Assembly: GCF_017569205.1 (NCBI RefSeq) | Contig: NZ_CP071870.1 | Location: 930,001-994,000 of the forward strand | Source: Propioniciclava sp. MC1595 | GTDB taxonomy: Bacteria > Actinomycetota > Actinomycetes > Propionibacteriales > Propionibacteriaceae | DNA: 64,000 nucleotides | Direction of reading: 5' to 3' | Part shown: piece by piece, positions 16,383 through 23,120 of the stretch | Position numbering within the stretch: position 1 is the first letter of the stretch | How the letters are laid out: every line of letters starts with the position of its first letter | Translations under genes and position numbers: made by a program | Notes under the pieces: generated by a model | Database searches by the model: none | What the model saw: the letters and a program-made list of their open reading frames with translations, nothing else | What the model was told of the DNA's origin: nothing

Positions 16383-17621
16383 TCACGGCGGGGTGAGCTG
16401 CAGCAGCCGTCCGCCGGGGGTGTCCTCGACGAGCCAGATCGACCCGTCGGGGCCCTGCGCGACGTCGCGGATGCGCTGGCCCATGTCCCACTGGTCGGCC
16501 TTGGTCGCGTTCGCGCCGTCGAGGCCGACGCGGATCAGCGCCTGACCCGAGAGAGCGCCGATGAAGGCGTCGCCGGTCCAGTCGGGGAACGCGTCGCCGG
16601 AGTAGATCATCAGCGAACCCGGCGAGACCGAGGGCGTCCACCACACGGAGGGGGCCTCGAAGCCGTCGCCCGGGGTGTGGTCGGGGATCTCGCCGCCGCC
16701 GTAGTGCGAACCGTTGGACGCCTTGGGCCAGCCGTAGTTCATCCCCGGCGCGATCAGGTTGAGCTCGTCGCCGCCCTGGGGCCCCATCTCGGAGGCCCAC
16801 AGCCGGCCGTCGGCGTCGAACGCGAGGCCGAGGGGGTTGCGGTGGCCCCAGCTCCAGATCTCGTCGGCCGGCGACCCGTCCGCGGCGAACGGGTTGCCCG
16901 GCGCGGGGTGGCCGTCGGCGGTGAGCCGCACGATCGTGCCGAGGGTGTTCGAGAGGTCCTGGGCGGGCTCCATCTTCTGCCGGTCGCCCGAGCTGATGAA
17001 CAGGTACTGCCCGTCGGGGGAGAACGCCAGCCGGTGGCTGAAGTGCCCGCTGCCGGAGACCTTGGGTGTCTGCCGCCAGATGACCGTGAGCCCCTCCAGT
17101 CGGGGCGAGCCCTCGGTCACCAGTGTCGCCCGGCCGACGGCGGCACCCGAGCCGCCCTGCCCGGCCTCGACCCAGCTGAGGAGGACGGTGCCGTCCTCGG
17201 CGAAGGTGGGGGCGGCGACCAGGTCGCCCAGCCCGCCCTGGCCGGCGTCCACGACCTCGGGCAGGCCCTCGGTGACCTCGACCATGCCGTCGGGCCCGTA
17301 CAGCCAGAGGCGGCCGCTGCGCTCGGTGATGGCGAGCAGGTCCGTCCCCGGCAGGAACTCCAGGGCCCACGGCTCGTCCAGGTCGGCGCGCTCGTTCACC
17401 ACGAAGGGGCGGCCGTCGGGGGCGGTGCGGGGTCCGGACGCCGGCGTCCCGGTCGGGCTGCCTGCCGTGCTCGCGCCCCCTGCCGGGGTGGCGGCGGTGG
17501 TCGCCGCGGGCCCGGACGAGGCGCCGGGGCCGGTCGGGGCGGGGCTGGTGGCGGGCGCCGAGCACCCGGTGACAAGGGCCGCGGCGGCGAGGGCGGCGGC
17601 CAGGCTGCATGGTCGTCCCAT
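16383..17621 (-). CDS. PQQ-dependent aldose sugar dehydrogenase-like lipoprotein
   Basis: This 412-residue protein has a signal peptide ending LVTGC (Cys 20 lipidated) and a 45-residue P/T/G/A linker before a six-bladed beta-propeller. GSGHFSHRLAFSPDG carries the expected catalytic His; WGHRNPLGLAFD and MNYGWPKASNGSHYGG are family motifs of soluble glucose dehydrogenases. It probably oxidises sugars at the cell surface with PQQ. No PQQ synthesis genes are in the window, so the cofactor may be taken up. It converges on the nirK gene with a 10-nt gap. Confidence 0.85.
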   Translation of the reverse strand: MGRPCSLAAALAAAALVTGCSAPATSPAPTGPGASSGPAATTAATPAGGASTAGSPTGTPASGPRTAPDGRPFVVNERADLDEPWALEFLPGTDLLAITERSGRLWLYGPDGMVEVTEGLPEVVDAGQGGLGDLVAAPTFAEDGTVLLSWVEAGQGGSGAAVGRATLVTEGSPRLEGLTVIWRQTPKVSGSGHFSHRLAFSPDGQYLFISSGDRQKMEPAQDLSNTLGTIVRLTADGHPAPGNPFAADGSPADEIWSWGHRNPLGLAFDADGRLWASEMGPQGGDELNLIAPGMNYGWPKASNGSHYGGGEIPDHTPGDGFEAPSVWWTPSVSPGSLMIYSGDAFPDWTGDAFIGALSGQALIRVGLDGANATKADQWDMGQRIRDVAQGPDGSIWLVEDTPGGRLLQLTPP

Positions 17622-17633
17622 GTCACGAGGCTA

Positions 17634-17660
17634 CCGGGCCACCCCGACGGGGTGGCCCGG
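17634..17660 (-). terminator. Hairpin terminator of the sigma/GerMN operon
   Basis: A 12-bp perfect stem (17634-17645 with 17649-17660) with loop GAC lies just past the stop of the GerMN gene and before the sugar dehydrogenase start. Confidence 0.75.
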
Positions 17661-17666
17661 GCCGGT

Positions 17667-18758
17667 TCACGCGACGGTGAACACCTTGGTCTCCGACGCC
17701 GGGGGACCGGCCTCACCGCCCGACGGGTCGTCGAGCGTGACGCGCACCTCGTAGGTGCCCGGGTCCAGCGGCGGGAGGTCGAAGGCGAACGGCGCCAGGG
17801 TCATGCCCTCGTCGGTCTGGGCCACGCCCTCGGCGACGACCCCGGAGTTGGGATCCGGCCCGCGGACCTCCCAGAGGATCGTGCCCTCGAAGGCCGCCGC
17901 CAGCCCGGTGACCCGCACCGGCGACGAGACCGTGGCGCCGTGCGCCGGGGTGTCGATCAGCAGCCGGACGGCGCTCTGGGTGCCGTCGCCGCGGCCCATC
18001 GGCCGGTCGTGGACATTGTGCCCGGTCGCGAACTCGCGACCCTCGATGGTGATGAGCACGCGATCGGTGGGCGCGAACGCCTCGGTGACCGTCCAGACCA
18101 GCTGGTCGACCATGAACCCCTCGTAGGAGGCCCCCAGGTTGAAGTCCAGCGCCTCGCGCGACAGGTCGACGGTGATCACGTCGCCGTGCTTGGAGATCCC
18201 CAAGATGCGCGTGGCCGGGTTCCACAGGTTCGCGGCCTCGGGGTCGCTCGGGCCGGCCAGCATCGCCTCGAGCGCGCCGCGCGCGGGGGTCTCGGCCGAC
18301 ACCTGCTTGAGCTCGCGCACCAGGTTGGGGAAGGAATCGGTCGGCACGAAGTACACGTACGTCCCGACCGTGCGCGCCCCGGGCGCTCCGGACGCCGTGG
18401 GCGCGGCCGAGCCGGGGGTCGGGGAGGCGGACGGGGAGGTCGCAGCGGAGGAGACACCCGACGGCGAGGGCGTCGGCGACACCGAGTCGACGGGGGTCGG
18501 CGCCACGGGCGTCTGCAGCGGGTTCGGCACGGCCGTGTCGGGGACGCGGAACACGTTGGTCTGGACCCACCACACCGCGAAGGTGAGCAGGACGGCGGCC
18601 ACGGCCGCGGCGAGGACGCGGCCGCCCCAGCGGGCGCGGCGCTCCTCGGTGTCGAGGCGGTCGCGCTCGGCGGCGACGGCGTCCACCGAGATCGGGATGT
18701 CGACGGTGCCGGCGACGTCGCGCAGGTCGGCGCGGAGCATCTGCTCGAGCTCGTTCAT
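17667..18758 (-). CDS. Membrane protein with GerMN and Gmad2 domains, partner of the sigma factor
   Basis: This 363-residue protein has a cytoplasmic N-terminus of about 50 residues (MNELEQMLRADLRDVAGTVD), one membrane helix (VLAAAVAAVLLTFAVWWV) and a Pro/Ser/Thr-rich linker to about residue 130. A GerMN domain follows (YFVPTDSFPNLVREL) and then a C-terminal Ig-like Gmad2 domain (IDTPAHGATVSSPVRVTGLA). It starts inside the sigma gene stop (ATGA), the typical place of an anti-sigma factor, yet no ZAS zinc motif is visible. The N-terminus may bind the sigma factor while the outer domains sense the envelope. That role is inferred. Confidence 0.75.
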   Translation of the reverse strand: MNELEQMLRADLRDVAGTVDIPISVDAVAAERDRLDTEERRARWGGRVLAAAVAAVLLTFAVWWVQTNVFRVPDTAVPNPLQTPVAPTPVDSVSPTPSPSGVSSAATSPSASPTPGSAAPTASGAPGARTVGTYVYFVPTDSFPNLVRELKQVSAETPARGALEAMLAGPSDPEAANLWNPATRILGISKHGDVITVDLSREALDFNLGASYEGFMVDQLVWTVTEAFAPTDRVLITIEGREFATGHNVHDRPMGRGDGTQSAVRLLIDTPAHGATVSSPVRVTGLAAAFEGTILWEVRGPDPNSGVVAEGVAQTDEGMTLAPFAFDLPPLDPGTYEVRVTLDDPSGGEAGPPASETKVFTVA

Positions 18759-19294
18759 CGCAGGGCTCCCTTCTGCGGGTCGGTGGGGCGGCCGCCGGGC
18801 GAGCCCGCGGCGTCCGGGTAGTGCGAGCGGAGGGCGGACATCGCCCGGTGGGAGGCGGCCTTCACGGCGCCCACGGTCATGCCCAGGGCCTCGGCGGTCT
18901 GGGCCTCGGTGAGGTCCTCGTAGTAGCGCATCACCACGACGCGCCGCTGGGTGGGCGTCAGGGTGGCGAGCATGCGGGCGACGCGGTCGCGGTCGGCGAC
19001 GCGGTCCTCGAAGGAGCCCGGCGCGGGCCGGTCGAAGTCGAGCCCGACGGCGACCTCCCCCTTCGTGCGCCGCCACCGGTCGATGTTGCCGGTGATCACG
19101 GCGCGGCGGGTGTAGGCGAGCGCGCCCTCGGCGTCCAATCGCCCCCAGGCCTGCAGGGTCTTGGCGTAGGCGTTCTGGACCAGGTCCTGCGCGTGCCCGC
19201 GGTCGCCGGTGAGCAACCACGCGGTGCGGGTCAGCGACGGTGTCGACGAGCGCACGAACTCGGCGAACGCCTCGTCGGGTGCCGGTGCCCTCAT
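18755..19294 (-). CDS. SigE-family ECF RNA polymerase sigma factor
   Basis: This 179-residue sigma-70 family member has region 2 (AWLLTGDRGHAQDLVQNAYAKTLQAW) and region 4 (LTPTQRRVVVMRYYEDLTEAQTAEALG followed by a helix-turn-helix). It is of the actinobacterial SigE/ECF41-distinct small group. ATG 19294 is preferred to the upstream in-frame ATG because GAGGAGG lies just before it. It overlaps the GerMN/Gmad2 gene, so the two form a signalling pair. The regulon cannot be seen. Confidence 0.88.
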   Translation of the reverse strand: MRAPAPDEAFAEFVRSSTPSLTRTAWLLTGDRGHAQDLVQNAYAKTLQAWGRLDAEGALAYTRRAVITGNIDRWRRTKGEVAVGLDFDRPAPGSFEDRVADRDRVARMLATLTPTQRRVVVMRYYEDLTEAQTAEALGMTVGAVKAASHRAMSALRSHYPDAAGSPGGRPTDPQKGALR

Positions 19295-19394
19295 GGCCCA
19301 CCTCCTCAACGGTCAGCGTCCCACGTGGGACGCCCTGCACAACGCAGCTGGGACGCAGAAGGTTACGCGCGTCCCCGGGGCTAGGATCGCGGCC

Positions 19395-20291
19395 GTGATG
19401 GACGACTACGGACTCGAGCTCCCCCTCGTGCACGCCGGCAAGGTGCGACGCCTCTACGCGCTGCCCGACGCCCCCGACACCGGCGACGGCCGAGCGCCGG
19501 GCCGATTCCTCATGGTGGCCACTGACGCGATCTCGGCGTTCGACCACGTCCTGACCTCCACGATCCCCGACAAGGGCGCGGTCCTGACCCGGCTGAGCCT
19601 GTGGTGGTTCGACCAGCTGGCCGGCATCATCCCCAACCACGTCGTCAGCGCCGACGTGCCCGGGCCCGTGACCGGCCGCGCGATCATCACCGAGCGCCTC
19701 GACATGGTGCCGGTCGAGTGCGTCGTGCGCGGCTACCTGACCGGGTCGGGCTGGGCCGAGTACCAGGCCGGCGGCACCGTGACCGGCATCGAGCTGCCCG
19801 CCGGCCTGCGTGACGGCGACCGCCTGCCCGAGCCGATCTTCACCCCCGCCATCAAGGCCGCCGTGGGCGAGCACGACGAGAACGTGCCGTTCGAGCGCAT
19901 CGTCGAGCTGCACGGGGCCGAGCTGGCCGAGGAGCTCCGCGAGGCGTCCCTGCGGGTCTACGCCCACGCCGAGCAGGTGGCCCGCGAGCGCGGCGTCATC
20001 CTGGCCGACACCAAGTTCGAGTTCGGACGCCGCCCCGACGGCACCCTCGTGCTCGCCGACGAGGTGCTCACGCCCGACTCGTCCCGGTTCTGGGACGCCC
20101 AGCAGTGGGAGCCGGGCGGGGTCCAGCCCAGCTTCGACAAGCAGTTCGTCCGCGACTGGCTGGCCCACGAGTCCGGCTGGGAGCGCTCCTCCGACACCCC
20201 GCCGCCCCCGCTGCCGGCATCCGTCGTCGCCGCCACGCGGGACCGCTACGTCGAGGCCTACACGCGCCTGACGGGGCTGCCGTTCAACTGA
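19395..20291 (+). CDS. purC: SAICAR synthase
   Basis: This 298-residue enzyme joins CAIR and aspartate in purine synthesis. DAISAFDHVLTSTIPDKGAVLTRLS, VVRGYLTGSGWAEY and DEVLTPDSSRFW are conserved substrate and ATP sites. GTG 19395 is chosen because TAGGAT (19382-19387) is exactly 7 nt upstream; the adjacent ATG 19398 is the alternative. It is the intact first gene of the locus whose next three members (purS, purQ, purL) are degenerate. A short GCCGGG/CCCGGC hairpin follows the stop. Confidence 0.95.
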   Translation: MMDDYGLELPLVHAGKVRRLYALPDAPDTGDGRAPGRFLMVATDAISAFDHVLTSTIPDKGAVLTRLSLWWFDQLAGIIPNHVVSADVPGPVTGRAIITERLDMVPVECVVRGYLTGSGWAEYQAGGTVTGIELPAGLRDGDRLPEPIFTPAIKAAVGEHDENVPFERIVELHGAELAEELREASLRVYAHAEQVARERGVILADTKFEFGRRPDGTLVLADEVLTPDSSRFWDAQQWEPGGVQPSFDKQFVRDWLAHESGWERSSDTPPPPLPASVVAATRDRYVEAYTRLTGLPFN

Positions 20292-20350
20292 GCGACCCCG
20301 CCGGGTATGCCGTTTCCCGGCAGATACCGTTGTGGCGGTAGGATTCCCCC

Positions 20351-20398
20351 ATGGCGCGAGTGACCGTGGGCGTGACGCCGCCGCTGGGGCAGCGGTGA
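20351..20398 (+). pseudogene. purS: purS remnant, 15-codon leader overlapping purQ
   Basis: A 15-codon frame encodes MARVTVGVTPPLGQR. The first residues match the PurS N-terminus (MARVxVxVxP) and the end may retain a PQGQ-like piece; the remaining 60 or so residues are gone. It sits where purS lies in actinobacteria, between purC and purQ. A TAGGAT box (20339-20344) lies 6 nt before the ATG, so it could be a leaderless mini-ORF. Its TGA overlaps the PurQ ATG, which might couple translation. Confidence 0.6.
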
Positions 20399-21027
20399 TG
20401 CGCATCGGCGTGGTCGGCGTCCAGGGTGCCCCGTACGACGACGTCCTGAACGCCGTCCGCCTGGGTGGAGCGCTCGCCGTGGAGCTGGGCCCCCACCCGC
20501 ACGACCTCTCCGGGGCCGACGCCCTCGTGCTCACCGACACCGTCGACACCCTCTCCGAGGCCATCGTCCACGCCGCCCAGCGTGGCCTGCCGGTGCTCGG
20601 CATCGGGCGCGGCTTCGGCGCCCTGTGCGCCGCGGGGCTGTTGCCCGGATCCCTGCTCGGCAACGACCGGCGTACGTTCGTCTGCCGCGAGCAGCGCGTG
20701 CGGGTCGAGTCCCGCGACACCGTCTGGACCTGCGCGATGGACGAGGGGCAGAACCTCGACCTCGTGCTCACCGGCGGTGGCCTCGGCTTCGGGGTCGAGC
20801 CCGATGTGGCCGCCCGGCTCGAGACCAACCGGCAGGTCGTGCTGCGCTACGTCGACGTCAACCCCGACGGGTCCGTGCACGACATCGCCGGCATCACCAA
20901 CGAGAGCGGCACGGTCGTGGGCCTGCTCGTCCGGCCCGAGTACGCGGTCGAGGCCCTGACCGGGCCGTCCGAGGACGGGCTGCTCTTCCTGGCCAGCGTG
21001 CTCAGCTACCTGCGCGCCGCGGCCTGA
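20398..21027 (+). CDS. purQ: PurQ-like glutaminase homolog lacking the catalytic Cys and His
   Basis: This 209-residue protein aligns along the full PurQ length (MRIGVVGVQGAPYDDVLNAVRL, LPVLGIGRGFGALCAAGLLPG, DIAGITNESGTVVGLLVRPEYAVEALTGPS). PurQ releases ammonia from glutamine for FGAM synthase. The nucleophile elbow GICNGF is GIGRGF here, so the catalytic Cys is Gly 70. The PHPEH triad motif is VRPEY, so His is Arg 179; Glu 181 remains. The KHGEGR loop is lost too. It should have no glutaminase activity. The frame is intact, so it may persist as a scaffold or be decaying. Confidence 0.85.
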   Translation: MRIGVVGVQGAPYDDVLNAVRLGGALAVELGPHPHDLSGADALVLTDTVDTLSEAIVHAAQRGLPVLGIGRGFGALCAAGLLPGSLLGNDRRTFVCREQRVRVESRDTVWTCAMDEGQNLDLVLTGGGLGFGVEPDVAARLETNRQVVLRYVDVNPDGSVHDIAGITNESGTVVGLLVRPEYAVEALTGPSEDGLLFLASVLSYLRAAA

Positions 21028-21067
21028 GCCTATCCCGCCGCCGGGCCGGGCTTCCCTGCCCGCCGCA

Positions 21068-22111
21068 ATGTGCTCGATGAGAACATTCACATTCGACGGT
21101 CACGACAGCCCCGTCGTCGTGCTCGACGAGGCGACCACCGGGCTCAACCCGGCGGCCGCGGCCGAGGTCCTGCGGGCCATCGAGAAGCTGTGCGAGGGCC
21201 GCACGACCCTGGCCGTCACCCACGACGTCCAGGTGGCCCTGACCGCCGACCGGCTGCTGGACGCCGACGAGCTGGGTTCCCTCGTGGGCCGGCCCGCCCG
21301 CGCGGCGTCCGTGCGGGCGAAGCCCGGCGCCCTGCTCGTGCTCGGCCTGGCCGACCCGGCCACCGGACGCCCCACCGGCTGGGCGCGCGTGCTGTGGCCC
21401 GCGGCGTCCGACAAGGCGGCCAAGACCGCGGAGCGCGCCCGTCGTCGGGGGCTGGAGGTCGTCGAGCGGTCCCTCCCCGGCGGGCTGGTGCTCCAGTCCG
21501 GCGGCATCGGCACCGACCCCGGGCTGGCCAACCCCCTGCGCGCGGCCCGTCCGAAGCGCCTGCGCGAGCTGGTCGACCGACCCGAGGCCGTGCTGCGGTA
21601 CAACCCCCTGCGCCGGGTGCTGGTGCGCGACCGCGACGTGGTGGTCCGGGTGGGCGCGCACCCCGACCCGCTTCGCGAACGCCTGCTGGGGCGTCTCGCC
21701 GCGCTGGGCGTGCCGGTGCCCGACGTACTCGACGCCGGCGGGCAGGAGCACGTGTCGTCGCGTCGGTTCTTCGGCGACACCGACCTGGCCAGAACCCCGA
21801 GTGATGAGGGCGTGCGCTGGGCGGGGGCTGCCCTCGCGCGGCTCCACGCCACGACGGGCGACGTCCTGGGTGACGCCGACCTGGCCGCGGACCTGGGGCG
21901 GCGCACGCCCCCCGCGTGCGTGCCCACCACCGTGCTGCGCGACCTCGACCCGGCGCTCGCCGACCGGCTGGACGCCCTGGCCGCCCGCGTCGCCGACCGC
22001 GGGCTCGACGGCCCGCGCGTCCTCCTGCACGGTGACGCCTCGGCGGCCCAGGTGCTGGTGGACTCGGGGTGGCTCGACGCCTGGGTGGGGGAGACCCTCG
22101 GCGCCGCGTGA
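21068..22111 (+). CDS. Chimeric remnant: ABC ATPase C-terminal piece fused to an APH/choline-kinase-like domain
   Basis: This protein has 347 residues. Residues about 15-65 read VVVLDEATTGLNPAAAAEVLRAI then LAVTHDVQVALTADRLL, the Walker B, D-loop and H-loop of an ABC ATPase. Walker A and the signature are missing. Residues about 170-347 resemble an aminoglycoside phosphotransferase fold (AGAALARLHATTG, LLHGDASAAQVLV), but the metal-binding Asn of HGDxxxxN is Gln and the chain ends soon after, without the DFG-type Asp. Neither half looks active. It sits between the degenerate purQ and purL, so it may share their decay. Full-length relatives were not identified. Confidence 0.6.
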   Translation: MCSMRTFTFDGHDSPVVVLDEATTGLNPAAAAEVLRAIEKLCEGRTTLAVTHDVQVALTADRLLDADELGSLVGRPARAASVRAKPGALLVLGLADPATGRPTGWARVLWPAASDKAAKTAERARRRGLEVVERSLPGGLVLQSGGIGTDPGLANPLRAARPKRLRELVDRPEAVLRYNPLRRVLVRDRDVVVRVGAHPDPLRERLLGRLAALGVPVPDVLDAGGQEHVSSRRFFGDTDLARTPSDEGVRWAGAALARLHATTGDVLGDADLAADLGRRTPPACVPTTVLRDLDPALADRLDALAARVADRGLDGPRVLLHGDASAAQVLVDSGWLDAWVGETLGAA

Positions 22112-22117
22112 TCGAGC

Positions 22118-23041
22118 TCAGCGCTCGGCGGCGGTCAGGCGGCTGGAGAGCGGGTGCGCCGGGTCGAGCGCGTGCAGGGCCGCGGCCCCGTCGACCGGAC
22201 CGCCGGCCGGCTCGCACAGCGCGAAGCTCGGCCACTGCAGCGTGAGGTAGTCGGTGAACCGGCGCAGCACGCGCTCGTGGCGGAACACCGAGCCGACCGC
22301 CGCGACCCGCGGCGGCTGCGGCCCGCTGAGGTGGACCCGCCGGATCGCCGCCTGCACCGCCTCCGACAGGTGGGCGGCGGCCTTGTCGAGGATGTTGCCG
22401 GCCACGCGGTCGGACGCCGACAGCTCGGCCACGACGTCGGCGAACCGCGCGATCCGGGCGACCCGGTCGGGGGCGGCCTGCAGGTCGAGGTAGGCCGACT
22501 CGAGCTCGGGGAACACCTCGCGCATCGCCGCGGTCAGCGCCGTCATCTGGCGGCGTCCGTCGTGGCCGCGCAGGGCGGCCTCCAGCCCGGTCCGCCCGAT
22601 CCAGTAGGCCGAGCCGGCATCGCCGAGGAGATGACCCCACCCGTCGACGCGTGCGGTGTCGCGCGGGCCGACGGCCAGGCAGATGGTGCCGGTGTTGGCC
22701 GAGATCACGCAGCCCTCGCCGTCGCCGATCGCGCCCAGGTAGTTGGTGACCGAGTCGTGGGCGAGCACGACGCGCCGCACGGGCGTGCCCGCAAGCAGGG
22801 GGAGCAGGTCGTGCGCGGTCTCGCGGCCCAGGCCGCTCGCGCCGAGGGTGACGGTGTGCACCTCGAGGTCGGTGTTCTCGTCGAGGAAACGCCGGATCGA
22901 GTGGGCCCACTGCTCGGGCAGGGGCCGGTCGGTCTCGATGCCGGGCAGGCTCAGGGAGCGGGGCTCGACCCCGCCGTACGTGGTCAGGCGGGTGGCGGAC
23001 TGGCCCGCGTGGGCCGCGAGTCGGACGAGTTTCTCGGGCAT
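22118..23041 (-). CDS. BadF/BadG-family ATPase, N-acetylglucosamine kinase-like
   Basis: This 307-residue protein of the ASKHA fold has GDGEGCVISANTGTICLAVG (phosphate-2/adenosine region) and DGWGHLLGDAGSAYWIGRTGLEAALRG, which are typical of GlcNAc kinase-like BadF proteins. The phosphate-1 loop, usually DGGGT or DAGQS, is AHAGQS, so the metal-coordinating Asp is His. Activity is therefore doubtful. It is on the opposite strand, converges on the chimeric remnant, and interrupts the purine locus. Confidence 0.75.
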   Translation of the reverse strand: MPEKLVRLAAHAGQSATRLTTYGGVEPRSLSLPGIETDRPLPEQWAHSIRRFLDENTDLEVHTVTLGASGLGRETAHDLLPLLAGTPVRRVVLAHDSVTNYLGAIGDGEGCVISANTGTICLAVGPRDTARVDGWGHLLGDAGSAYWIGRTGLEAALRGHDGRRQMTALTAAMREVFPELESAYLDLQAAPDRVARIARFADVVAELSASDRVAGNILDKAAAHLSEAVQAAIRRVHLSGPQPPRVAAVGSVFRHERVLRRFTDYLTLQWPSFALCEPAGGPVDGAAALHALDPAHPLSSRLTAAER

Positions 23042-23120
23042 GGGAACCCCCCATCGACAACGGGCGGCGTCGTGGTGACGCCGGTGCCCCCACCCTAGCG
23101 CGCAGGGTAGATTGGCGCCC

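Noticed and set aside
18759-20828. Upstream extension of the GerMN protein to 1053 residues
   Set aside because: It would cover the sigma factor and purC in antisense; the ATG overlapping the sigma stop is the natural start.
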